Virus record (IMG/VR): IMGVR_UViG_3300036832_000367
Location: 1-64,000 of that record
Strand: one strand, 5' to 3'
Length of the DNA: 64,000 nt
Source of the DNA: a virus
Positions 57,249 to 64,000 of the stretch are shown here, piece by piece. The number at the start of each line of letters is the position of its first letter. Positions within the stretch are counted from its first letter, which is position 1. The position numbers were made by a program, and so were the translations under genes. The notes beneath the pieces were generated by a model, which was not told the origin of the DNA, made no database searches, and saw only the letters and a list, made by a program, of their open reading frames with translations.

Positions 57249-57836
57249 ATGGAAACCAACCACGTCGTGATGTCGCGCAGCGAGGCTCGCGATCTATATC
57301 GTGAATACAAAAAGCACGTGCACTACTCGACGCCGATCGACCGCGAGGTGATGCGGGCCTATCAACTGCTGGCGCAGGGCCGCCTCGTCATCAAGGCACT
57401 GGAATCAATCGTCACTGCCGGGCTCAATGCGCAAAGCCTGCCCAAACTCGCGATTGCGCAGGCGACCGCGACCAGTTGCGAGTGTCGCGTGCAAGGCGGT
57501 GGCGAGGTGACGATGGACAGCCGCGCTTTACGCTCCTATCGGGGAATGTCGAACAAGTTGATTGCGCAGCGCGCCTATTTTCAGTGGCCGCGCGGCACGT
57601 TCAAACCGGCGCAGAGCACGTGGAGCGCGCAGGCCCTTGTGCCCGGCGTGCCGATCAACCAGCGCCCCAAGCGTGGGCTCGCGAACTATCACATTCTCTG
57701 GGAGGCGGAGTGGCGCAAGGTGGTGCCGCGCGATCCCTTCCTGCTGCGCCGGATCGGCAAGTCAGACCTTTGGCTGGTGGTGGCGATGTGGGATTTGACC
57801 GAAGTGGAGCGCGGCGCGCTGGCGACGCGAATGTGA
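57249..57836 (+). CDS. Conserved phage hypothetical protein
   Basis: A 195-aa protein. LYREYKKHVHYSTPIDREVM, RAYQLLAQGRLVIKALESIV and LPKLAIAQATATSCECR form a conserved N-terminal helical core found in several phages; the rest is basic and beta-rich. No catalytic motif is seen. Confidence 0.75.
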   Translation: METNHVVMSRSEARDLYREYKKHVHYSTPIDREVMRAYQLLAQGRLVIKALESIVTAGLNAQSLPKLAIAQATATSCECRVQGGGEVTMDSRALRSYRGMSNKLIAQRAYFQWPRGTFKPAQSTWSAQALVPGVPINQRPKRGLANYHILWEAEWRKVVPRDPFLLRRIGKSDLWLVVAMWDLTEVERGALATRM

Positions 57837-57850
57837 AAATGGCGATGGCA

Positions 57851-57892
57851 ATGCGGTTCGATGGACAAGCGGAAATGCAGGGCAGGGCGTAA
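57851..57892 (+). pseudogene. Duplicated 3' end of the gene at 56961
   Basis: A 13-codon remnant, MRFDGQAEMQGRA and stop, nearly matching the last codons of the 92-aa gene. No ribosome-binding site of note. It looks like the scar of a duplication or recombination. Confidence 0.55.
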
Positions 57893-57894
57893 CC

Positions 57895-58266
57895 ATGAAA
57901 GCCAAGGCACTGGAATTGCGGGACAGGGCTACCTTCATCCCGATTTTGTGCGTCGATATGAATCCGGGCATCTATCGTGATGACGGTCCCGGCATGTCAA
58001 CGGAATACGAGGCGCAGCGCTATCTGCTGCGCCGTGTCGGCTATCCCTGCGACGGCAGGCCGAACATCATCGTGACCCGGCTCGCTGGCAGCGGACACGC
58101 GACCAATGATCCCGACCAATGGGGCGGCAGAACCTTCCCGGTGGCTCATCACTGGATCATCGAGCACTGGAATGAATTGAAAGATGGCGACGTCGTCGAT
58201 GTCGAATGGATTTTGGGAGAGACGCAAGCGCCGAAGTCAAGCGAGCGCATCGAGGCGTCATCATGA
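57895..58266 (+). CDS. Hypothetical protein
   Basis: A 123-aa protein: RATFIPILCVDMNPGIYRDD, EAQRYLLRRVGYPCDGRPNI, HHWIIEHWNELKDGDVVDVE. It is compact with alternating strands and resembles small conserved phage proteins. Function unknown. Confidence 0.75.
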   Translation: MKAKALELRDRATFIPILCVDMNPGIYRDDGPGMSTEYEAQRYLLRRVGYPCDGRPNIIVTRLAGSGHATNDPDQWGGRTFPVAHHWIIEHWNELKDGDVVDVEWILGETQAPKSSERIEASS

Positions 58267-58478
58267 GAAGAAAATTCAAACAAGATGGCCTGCGCTTCAA
58301 GGACAGGCTTGCCGAACTGGAAATGAGCCAAACCGGCCTTGCGCAAATGCTGGAAGTCAATCTGACAACCGTCAACCGCTGGGCCAGTGGGCGGCGGCCG
58401 GTGCGCCCTTCGGTCTGGCTGATCTTGGACCACCTGAAGAAATCGAAACCCAACGGCGAGAAAATGAGGAAATCTTAA
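58263..58478 (+). CDS. XRE-type helix-turn-helix protein
   Basis: A 71-aa protein overlapping its neighbour by ATGA. FKDRLAELEMSQTGLAQMLE, VNLTTVNRWASGRRPVRPSV form a clear helix-turn-helix, followed by LILDHLKK. It may regulate this operon, including the divergent promoters at 53.2 kb (inference). Confidence 0.8.
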   Translation: MRRKFKQDGLRFKDRLAELEMSQTGLAQMLEVNLTTVNRWASGRRPVRPSVWLILDHLKKSKPNGEKMRKS

Positions 58479-58479
58479 A

Positions 58480-58716
58480 ATGACGATCAAACCCGACGAC
58501 GAAAAATACGCCTTCAAGTTTTTTACGGAAGTTAGCAACGGTCCAAAGGAGATCGTTCGATTTTCGATAACCGGAGATGACCGGCTGCATATTGAATGGA
58601 ACGAAAAGCTTGAAGTCACCGACGCGGCCAGACGGTTCATCGCGGTTGTCAGGGATCAGCTAGAGAACATCGGGGGTGCCGAAACCAAGATGCTTTCGCC
58701 AAGTGGCGATAATTGA
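58480..58716 (+). CDS. Small hypothetical protein
   Basis: A 78-aa protein: KYAFKFFTEVSNGPKEIVRF, DAARRFIAVVRDQLENIG. Beta then helix. It starts one base after the previous stop. Function unknown. Confidence 0.7.
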   Translation: MTIKPDDEKYAFKFFTEVSNGPKEIVRFSITGDDRLHIEWNEKLEVTDAARRFIAVVRDQLENIGGAETKMLSPSGDN

Positions 58717-58731
58717 AGGGAGATGGCGGTC

Positions 58732-59193
58732 ATGACCGACCTGAAATCGATGGTGAGATTCGCATCCGCGCGAGCGGAGGATATTTTTCGCGAGAGCGGC
58801 GTGATCCTCCCGATGTATCACGCCGTCAGGTCGACCGGCGAGCACATGATCCTGCCGCCGCCGAACGCCGACAAGGACATCAGCGTTGCTCTGATGAAGG
58901 TAGCGTTCGCCGTCGCCGACGTTGATCGTTACGTGTTCATGGACGAGGCTTGGCGGGTTGAGTTGACAGGCAATGCGGACGGCCACCGCCTGTTTCGCGA
59001 AGGCATCAGCGATCACCCGGACCGCCGCGAGATCGTGATGTTCTCCGCCGAGAACCGGCGCGGCGAAATGCTGACCGCCCACCGATTCATTCTGCGGCCG
59101 GAGCACGGCAAGCCGGTGCTTGCGCCGCTCGCGTTCACCGACATGGATCAAGTCAATAGCAGCGGGCGGATGGTCGGGCTGCTCAATCATTAG
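58732..59193 (+). CDS. Hypothetical protein, paralogue of 39623-40072
   Basis: A 153-aa protein; ATG 58732 is preferred because AAGGGAG lies upstream (58723 is also open). ILPMYHAVRSTGEHMILPPP, DVDRYVFMDEAWRVEL, DRREIVMFSAENRRGEMLTA correspond one by one to phrases in the protein at 39623. Two diverged copies in separate operons imply different regulation of one activity. Function unknown. Confidence 0.75.
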   Translation: MTDLKSMVRFASARAEDIFRESGVILPMYHAVRSTGEHMILPPPNADKDISVALMKVAFAVADVDRYVFMDEAWRVELTGNADGHRLFREGISDHPDRREIVMFSAENRRGEMLTAHRFILRPEHGKPVLAPLAFTDMDQVNSSGRMVGLLNH

Positions 59194-59208
59194 CGCGGGA
59201 GGGAAGTG

Positions 59209-60297
59209 ATGACCGATACCGAGCGGGACAAGTTGGCGGATGAGATAGCGCAGCGACTTGAGCGAGCCGCCATTTGCAAACCGCGCCGCGACGAGGAAGG
59301 GGAGTTCGACCCATTCGTCACCATTGATCTGGATTTGAAAGATCGCGATTTCATCGTCGCCGCTCTCCGCTCTCGCGCCCCGCAGGATGCGGAAGTGGCG
59401 GTAGTCCTCAAAGGGCTACTGTTTTATGCGGACGGAAGCAAACTATCGCCAAAGGGCAACTTTGCGCAAGACCTTCGCGTGCTAAGGGATCGAACTTTCG
59501 CCATCATCGAACGACTTGAAGCATCACGTACACCCGCCCCCTCACAGGAGCCGGTGGCTGAACGTATCAGTTTTCCGCGATGGTGGATTCAACAGGCATG
59601 CGACCAACTTTTTGCAATGAAAAAACTTCCGTCCGGCGCGTTGGGGGATTGGGCTTTTGAATTTCGCGAGCAACTAAAAGACGCCCTCGAAAAACCGGCT
59701 GCCACCCACCCTCTAGTGAGGAGGGAGAAGATTGCGGAAATCGTCTATAACGCGCGCCGCGACTGGATCGTCCAACCAAAGCAGCCGTTCAAGGAGAACG
59801 CAAGTAAGACAGAACAAGAATACTGCTTCCGCATCGCTGACGCCATCCTCGCCCTACAGCCCACGCCCGCCGCACCGCCGGTAGTGGGGAGGGAGGCCCT
59901 TGAACGTGCGCTGAGCGTCTCTGGCGTCTGCGACGACGCAGGATGGAAACCGTCGCATCTCGCAGATCGGATAATGGCCGCCCTACTAGCCCACGGAGGG
60001 GAAGTGATGGCCACCGAACCAGCCGCAGCCGCCGAGATCGCAGACCTTGTGGAGAAATTGAAATGGTTGAGCAAACTTGACCAGACCGACGAAAACTTTG
60101 GCTGCATTCCGCCGAGATATTTGTCGCGCGCCGCCGACATCATCGAACGGCTCAAGACCGAACTTGCAGCCGCAGAAAAACGAAACGCTGCAATGCGTGA
60201 GTTGCTGTCTCTGGATGAGTTGAAAATGATGGATCACCTCCAAGCCGAGATCGAACGCCTCGCAGGGCAGGAGGGAAGTCATGATGGAAAAATTTGA
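59209..60297 (+). CDS. Mosaic hypothetical protein
   Basis: A 362-aa protein (ATG 59209 after GGGAGGGAAG; GTG 59206 is possible). Several segments repeat the theme of short helical units ending in AD-I-L-L: REKIAEIVYNARRDW..CFRIADAILAL and REALERALSV..HLADRIMAALL, joined by Pro-rich linkers. The last 110 residues are a coiled coil ending QAEIERLAGQEGS. It looks assembled from repeated modules. Function unknown. Confidence 0.65.
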   Translation: MTDTERDKLADEIAQRLERAAICKPRRDEEGEFDPFVTIDLDLKDRDFIVAALRSRAPQDAEVAVVLKGLLFYADGSKLSPKGNFAQDLRVLRDRTFAIIERLEASRTPAPSQEPVAERISFPRWWIQQACDQLFAMKKLPSGALGDWAFEFREQLKDALEKPAATHPLVRREKIAEIVYNARRDWIVQPKQPFKENASKTEQEYCFRIADAILALQPTPAAPPVVGREALERALSVSGVCDDAGWKPSHLADRIMAALLAHGGEVMATEPAAAAEIADLVEKLKWLSKLDQTDENFGCIPPRYLSRAADIIERLKTELAAAEKRNAAMRELLSLDELKMMDHLQAEIERLAGQEGSHDGKI

Positions 60298-60511
60298 GGG
60301 AAAGTGTGTCGGCGGCCCGCATGATGGAATGATGCTGGCGCATTGGTCAAAGTCGAAAGAATTTTTTAGCCCGATGACTCCATACCTTTCGCAAGCAATC
60401 ATTCCCGTCAAAATTGGAGAGTATCGGCTGAACGATTTTGAACAGTGGCACTGGTTCGAAACCGAAGAAGGGAAAGCGATGGAACGCCTCGCAGGGCGCA
60501 GGTGGAAGTGA
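60281..60511 (+). CDS. Small hypothetical protein
   Basis: A 76-aa protein with GGAGGGAAG upstream. GKCVGGPHDGMMLAHWSKSK, LNDFEQWHWFETEEGKAMER. The 3' end repeats the DNA of the end of the previous gene (GAACGCCTCGCAGGGC near 60255 and 60482), another sign of module shuffling here. Confidence 0.7.
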   Translation: MMEKFEGKCVGGPHDGMMLAHWSKSKEFFSPMTPYLSQAIIPVKIGEYRLNDFEQWHWFETEEGKAMERLAGRRWK

Positions 60512-60514
60512 GGC

Positions 60515-60700
60515 ATGAGTGGCGTCAGAAAGAGCGATCATCCCGAGCGACGCAAGCTGGCGATCATGCGCCGGTACGACACTGAATCGGGTGCCACGCA
60601 CAACATTGGCGGTGTCAAAAAACGAAAACAGCGCAACAAGCCGTCCCTGCCAAAGATGCCGTGGGAAGACGCAGCCGCCAAGCCCACGAAGGAGAAGTGA
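60515..60700 (+). CDS. Small basic protein
   Basis: A 61-aa Lys/Arg-rich protein: SGVRKSDHPERRKLAIMRRY, GGVKKRKQRNKPSLPKMPWE. It may bind nucleic acid; no family recognised. It ends in a TGATG overlap with the next gene. Confidence 0.65.
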   Translation: MSGVRKSDHPERRKLAIMRRYDTESGATHNIGGVKKRKQRNKPSLPKMPWEDAAAKPTKEK

Positions 60701-60810
60701 TGCTAAAAGTTATGACGACCTATGGATGCTCGGTTTGCGGTCGCGCTGACTGGGATTGCGGCAAGGCAGATTGTCCCAACATGCCGAGAACCAAGCCCAT
60801 GGAAAATTAA
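60700..60810 (+). CDS. 36-aa Cys-rich peptide
   Basis: A very short gene, ATG 60700 overlapping the previous stop, with GGAG upstream. It reads MLKVMTTYGCSVCGRADWDC, then GKADCPNMPRTKPMEN: four Cys in a CxxC..C..C arrangement typical of a zinc knuckle. Confidence 0.6.
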   Translation: MLKVMTTYGCSVCGRADWDCGKADCPNMPRTKPMEN

Positions 60811-60811
60811 A

Positions 60812-60889
60812 TTGGGATGCGTGGTTGTGATCGTCCTACTGGCGTGTGCCGTCATCGTGCTGGCCAATGCGAAACCGCAACATCTCTGA
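60812..60889 (+). CDS. 25-aa hydrophobic peptide, tentative
   Basis: A TTG-started frame giving LGCVVVIVLLACAVIVLANA then KPQHL: one membrane segment. There is no strong ribosome-binding site. It fills an otherwise empty 100-base gap and could be a real membrane peptide or chance. Confidence 0.3.
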   Translation: MGCVVVIVLLACAVIVLANAKPQHL

Positions 60890-60910
60890 CTTTGAAAACG
60901 GGGCGTCGCC

Positions 60911-61132
60911 ATGAACTACCGCATCACCTATCGCGCGCCGCCGAACTGCCAGCATCTCGACAACCATCGCAACTGCAAGATTTTTCACGACCAGTGGCCC
61001 ATCCTGAAATATTTCGGGATCAGGCCGGGCTGCGTGCTGGACCAGTTGCCGCCACGCGACGGCGCATGGACCTGTAGCGAGCAGAAGCGATGGCCACGCC
61101 CGAAACCGCCGCCACCCTTCAGACCGAAATAA
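60911..61132 (+). CDS. Small Cys/Pro-rich protein
   Basis: A 73-aa protein with three aromatic/Cys segments (PNCQHLDNHRNCKIFHDQWP, GCVLDQLPPRDGAWTCSEQK) and a Pro-rich basic tail. It lies just before the radical SAM gene and may assist it or bind metal; both ideas are inference. Confidence 0.6.
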   Translation: MNYRITYRAPPNCQHLDNHRNCKIFHDQWPILKYFGIRPGCVLDQLPPRDGAWTCSEQKRWPRPKPPPPFRPK

Positions 61133-61142
61133 CGGAGCGGCC

Positions 61143-62159
61143 TTGATCGTTCGGCTAACCCAGATCGACGGCAAGCTGCCAAACCTTGCCCTGATGAAGC
61201 TGGCGCACTGGCACAAGGCGCGCGGCGATGAAGTGCATTTCACCAAGCACATTGAGCACGACTTTCTAGAACCCGATTACGATCAGGTCTATGGCTCGGC
61301 GATTTTTTCGTTCTCGCGCGACAGGGTCGAGCGGTTTCGTGATGAGTTTCCCGATGCCATCGTCGGCGGCACGCACGATGTTGCCGACAACCGGACCATT
61401 GAGCAACTGATCGGCGTCGACGAGTACGAGCATTACGATTATTCGATCTATCCAAACTTCGATGGCTCCATCGGCTTCACGCAGCGCGGTTGTCGGCTGA
61501 AATGCGGGTTCTGCGTGGTGCCGAAAAAGGAAGGCAAGCCGCGCTCGATCAACAGCATCGGCTCGATCTGGCGCGGCGAGCCATGGCCGAAGCATCTGCA
61601 TTTGCTGGACAACGATTTTTTCGGACAGCCGCGCGAGCAGTGGCAAGCAAGGCTGGATGAAATCCGTTGCGGCGGGTTCAAGGTCTGTCTCAACCAAGGC
61701 ATCAACATTCGCATGGTCGACGAGGAATCGGCGGCCGGGCTAGCCTCGATTCCGTATTACGACGACGGCTTCAAAATCCGGCGACTGTACACCGCTTGGG
61801 ATAACCTCAAGGACGAGGGCCGGTTCATGGCCGGGGTCGACACGCTGCAACGTCACGGCATTCCGCCGACGCATCTGCTGGTCTATATGCTGGTCGGCTA
61901 TGACAACAGCGAAACATGGGAGCGGCTGTTCTATCGCTTCAACAAAATGGTCGCGCGCGGCATCAGACCGTATCCGATGGTTTTTGGAGATCGTGAACGA
62001 ACGCTGCCGCTCGGCGGATTCAATCAGCGGATAGCGCACCGGACCTTGAGCGAATTCCAGCGCTGGGTCATCCGCAAAAGCTACACGTTCATTCCGTTCG
62101 AATTTTACGACGTCAACGCCAAGGGCCGGGGCAATCCGGATCAGCATTGCCTGTTTTAG
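61143..62159 (+). CDS. Radical SAM protein
   Basis: A 338-aa protein starting with TTG at 61143 (GGAG upstream). The cluster motif CRLKCGFC (CxxxCxxC, residues about 119-126) binds a 4Fe-4S cluster that cleaves SAM. Other features: an N-terminal Rossmann-like part (QVYGSAIFSFSRDRVERFRD), HLHLLDNDFFGQPREQW, and CLNQGINIRMVDEESAAGLA, as in radical SAM proteins of other phages. No partner enzyme of queuosine or archaeosine synthesis was found nearby. The substrate is unknown; nucleotide or RNA modification is a possibility. Confidence 0.85.
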   Translation: MIVRLTQIDGKLPNLALMKLAHWHKARGDEVHFTKHIEHDFLEPDYDQVYGSAIFSFSRDRVERFRDEFPDAIVGGTHDVADNRTIEQLIGVDEYEHYDYSIYPNFDGSIGFTQRGCRLKCGFCVVPKKEGKPRSINSIGSIWRGEPWPKHLHLLDNDFFGQPREQWQARLDEIRCGGFKVCLNQGINIRMVDEESAAGLASIPYYDDGFKIRRLYTAWDNLKDEGRFMAGVDTLQRHGIPPTHLLVYMLVGYDNSETWERLFYRFNKMVARGIRPYPMVFGDRERTLPLGGFNQRIAHRTLSEFQRWVIRKSYTFIPFEFYDVNAKGRGNPDQHCLF

Positions 62160-62175
62160 AAAACGGAGGTCGAAA

Positions 62176-62433
62176 GTGTTGAGGATCATTGGCAAAATGA
62201 CAAAAGACTGTCCGCGCGAGGATTGCTCGATCCAGTCGGGCATCAGCACAATGACGTGCATGGGGTGGACGCCGACTTACGACAAGAGCGGCAATCGTAC
62301 CGATCGCGGCGATCCGAACATCGAAGCGACGGCTTACAGGTGCGCAAAGTGCGGCGACGAATGGACGGTCAGAACGCAGTACGGGGTGTCGGTTGTCAGC
62401 CGTCGAAAAATAGCTGTGGAGCGGCGTGAATAG
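62176..62433 (+). CDS. Zinc-finger-like small protein
   Basis: An 85-aa protein starting with GTG at 62176 (ACGGAGG six bases upstream). Cysteines occur as CPREDC, CMGW and YRCAKCGDEW, and the segment TAYRCAKCGDEWTVRTQYGV resembles a zinc ribbon. It is the last gene before the iteron region. Confidence 0.7.
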   Translation: MLRIIGKMTKDCPREDCSIQSGISTMTCMGWTPTYDKSGNRTDRGDPNIEATAYRCAKCGDEWTVRTQYGVSVVSRRKIAVERRE

Positions 62434-62645
62434 CTTCAGCCGGTGGTCATGATTCGTTCGTCATGATTCGTTCGTCATGATTCGTTCGTCATGATTCGTT
62501 CGTCATGAACGAAGTGGGAAGATCGCAAGCGCAGGTGTGACGGCCCGCGCGACCCACCACATCTTGCGGCATTGACGCCGTCAAAATCCGTGTCGCAATT
62601 GCCGTTTAGCGATTCGAATCCCCCTCCTTATTCCCCCGGTGCCGA
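62434..62645. other. Intergenic region with iterons
   Basis: A 212-base gap between two rightward genes. It holds the tandem iterons (62447-62508), a GC-rich stretch and, near 62611, GATTCGAATC followed by pyrimidine-rich sequence. No gene or terminator is seen. Confidence 0.6.
62447..62508 (+). repeat. Four 14-bp iterons: candidate replication origin
   Basis: Four perfect tandem copies of TCATGATTCGTTCG plus a partial fifth (TCATGA). Each copy contains the palindrome TCATGA, and the array ends in an inverted repeat TTCGTTC..GAACGAA. It sits just before a helicase-like replication gene, as in iteron origins. Confidence 0.7.
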
Positions 62646-64000
62646 ATGTTCGACCCTGCCGAAGCCTTGGGAGAGTTTACCGATGGCTTCACCAGCTTGC
62701 GCCGAACCCTCGCACTGACCCCGGAACCGGAGCGCTGGAACGTGTTCTGCCTGCTGGCGCGCGAGGCGTCAGGCTACGTCGCCATTGGCTGCGACAAGGT
62801 CGCGGCGATGGACACCATGCTGGACATCGCCTTGGCTCATGGCCTGATCGAGTTGCAGGGCAGCGAGGAAGTCGAGGCCACGCTAACCGAAATTTTCGAG
62901 CGGCGCGACGCCGAGCCAGAATATCCGAACGGCAACGGCAAAACCGAGTGGGTCTGGCCGGACGTTTCGCCGGTCGGACCAGCCATCCCGATCATCAACC
63001 CGTTTCCCATCGTCTTGAGCGAGCTACCACGGCGGCCGTGGATGATCCCCGGCCTGTTGCTGCGCCGACAGGTGACGTTACTGGTGGCACCGCCGGGCTC
63101 GGGCAAAAGCCTGTTGACGTTGCAGCTTGCCATTGTGGTTTGCGCCGGAGTTCCCGAGTGGGGCGGCTGGCGACCGCGCGGCAAATACCGGGTGCTGGTG
63201 ATCAACGTCGAGGAAGATCAGGACGAGATGCGCCGCAGGTTAGGCGCGGCGGCCAAGGTCATGAGCATCGAGCAGGACGATCTCGGCTGGCTGTATCTGG
63301 CCAAGACCGATTCCATCGTGGTGGCGCGCGCCGACAGCCGGACCAAGACCGTGGTGGCAACCCCGATGCTCGGCGAGATCGAGCGGGTGATCGCCGAAAA
63401 CCAGATCGATATCGTGATCGTCGATCCGTTCGCCGAGACTTTTGCGGGCGACGAAAACTCCAACTCAGAACTGAAATGGGCGGCGATCCTGTGGCGCGAC
63501 GTGGCGCGGCGCTGCGATTGCAGTGTGATGCTGATCCACCATGCCAAGAAATACTCGTCGGGCATGGCGGGCGATCCCGATGCCGGACGTGGTGCCGGAG
63601 CGCTGACCGGTGTTGCCCGGATCGTTGCGACGCTGTTCAACATGACCGAGGGCGAAGCGAGCGGCTTTGCCGATCAAAAAATGGCCGATGGCACGCCGTT
63701 CGATCCGGAGCAGCGCAACCGCTACATCCGGTTCGACGACGCCAAGGCAAACCAGTCATTGGTCTCGATCAAGGCAAAATGGTTCTACAAGACATCGATC
63801 AGTCTGGACAACGCGGGCGACGGCGAGCCAGCCGACGAGGTCGGGGTTTTAATCCCGTGGCAGCCGCCGTCGATCTTCGGCCGGATGGATATCGCGCAAG
63901 CCAACTCGATTCTGGACATGATCGCGCGCGGCTTTATTAAAGATGACGGCTCGCCGAGCGGCGATCCCTTCACGATGGCCAAGCAGAGCGGCAACCGCTG
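62646..64000 (+). CDS. RepA-like (AAA_25) replication helicase, partial
   Basis: The open frame starts at ATG 62646 and continues past the window end, so it is partial (at least 451 aa). Residues 1-110 form an N-terminal domain (EPERWNVFCLLAREASGYVA). From about residue 135 comes a RecA-like helicase core: VTLLVAPPGSGKSLLTLQLA (Walker A), IDIVIVDPFAETF (Walker B), SVMLIHHAKKYSSG and GRGAGALTGVARIV. This is the pattern of RepA/AAA_25 hexameric helicases, often joined to a primase in phages. No strong ribosome-binding site is seen. It probably acts at the iteron array just upstream. Confidence 0.85.
   Translation, partial: MFDPAEALGEFTDGFTSLRRTLALTPEPERWNVFCLLAREASGYVAIGCDKVAAMDTMLDIALAHGLIELQGSEEVEATLTEIFERRDAEPEYPNGNGKTEWVWPDVSPVGPAIPIINPFPIVLSELPRRPWMIPGLLLRRQVTLLVAPPGSGKSLLTLQLAIVVCAGVPEWGGWRPRGKYRVLVINVEEDQDEMRRRLGAAAKVMSIEQDDLGWLYLAKTDSIVVARADSRTKTVVATPMLGEIERVIAENQIDIVIVDPFAETFAGDENSNSELKWAAILWRDVARRCDCSVMLIHHAKKYSSGMAGDPDAGRGAGALTGVARIVATLFNMTEGEASGFADQKMADGTPFDPEQRNRYIRFDDAKANQSLVSIKAKWFYKTSISLDNAGDGEPADEVGVLIPWQPPSIFGRMDIAQANSILDMIARGFIKDDGSPSGDPFTMAKQSGNR

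Noticed and set aside
62447-62508. CRISPR array
   Set aside because: The repeats are directly adjacent with no spacers; they are iterons, not a CRISPR array.
62611-62640. attP or tRNA 3' end (GATTCGAATC followed by pyrimidines)
   Set aside because: It resembles a T-arm loop, but the flanking bases do not pair and no integrase gene is in the window; not enough to call.
62639-63940. 433-aa Arg-rich rightward ORF at the window end
   Set aside because: The neighbouring frame from 62646 carries the Walker motifs and stays open past the window edge; this one is its shadow.

Overview
This window is one contiguous stretch of a large tailed-phage genome (Caudoviricetes, siphovirus-like, since a tape-measure gene and tube-type tail genes are present). 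Reading frames are GC-rich and tightly packed, with many ATGA/TGATG stop-start overlaps. A phage copy of GcrA, a cell-cycle regulator otherwise known from alphaproteobacteria, points to an alphaproteobacterial host, probably Hyphomicrobiales (inference). No rRNA, tRNA, integrase or insertion sequence was seen. The last gene runs off the right edge, so the genome is longer than the window.

Layout. (1) 0-34.3 kb, rightward, virion and lysis: terminase, an S74-chaperoned fibre, a glycine-rich/repeat protein, a fibre-tail adaptor, a polyvalent virion protein, a fused prohead protease-major capsid protein, a decoration-like protein, a TPR glycosyltransferase and a methyltransferase, a Pro-rich repeat protein, portal, a collagen-like protein, connectors, tail tube, a frameshifted tail chaperone, tape measure, tail tip, a second S74 fibre, a two-domain endolysin and a holin-like protein. 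Back-to-back hairpins at 34.46-34.57 kb end transcription from both sides. (2) 34.5-44.6 kb, mostly leftward: a basic protein with its own promoter, a protein resembling the RNA polymerase alpha C-terminal domain, an XRE repressor-like gene, many small proteins, an Acb2-like candidate anti-CBASS protein, RecT, a YqaJ-type exonuclease and a 518-aa unknown. gcrA lies inside this block on the opposite strand. (3) 44.7-46.3 kb, rightward: a Cro/YdaS-like protein, a VRR-NUC nuclease and an adenine-type methyltransferase. (4) 46.1-52.9 kb, leftward: small genes plus a Ycf46-like AAA+ ATPase, separated by a repeated family of structured intergenic elements. (5) 53.2-53.35 kb: divergent promoters sharing an 11-bp motif in their spacers. 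(6) 53.4-62.4 kb, rightward: accessory genes, including a papain/transglutaminase-like protein, a radical SAM protein and a truncated LAGLIDADG fragment. (7) 62.4-64 kb: four perfect 14-bp iterons and then a RepA-like helicase gene.

The most unusual items are the hairpin elements with an invariant CTGCAA loop in the leftward operon, whose stems covary while loops and linkers stay fixed; the shared promoter-spacer motif; the alpha-CTD mimic with its DNA-contact residues kept; the glycosyltransferase-methyltransferase pair inside the capsid module; and the polyvalent virion protein with GNAT-like, ParB-like and RelA/SpoT-like modules.
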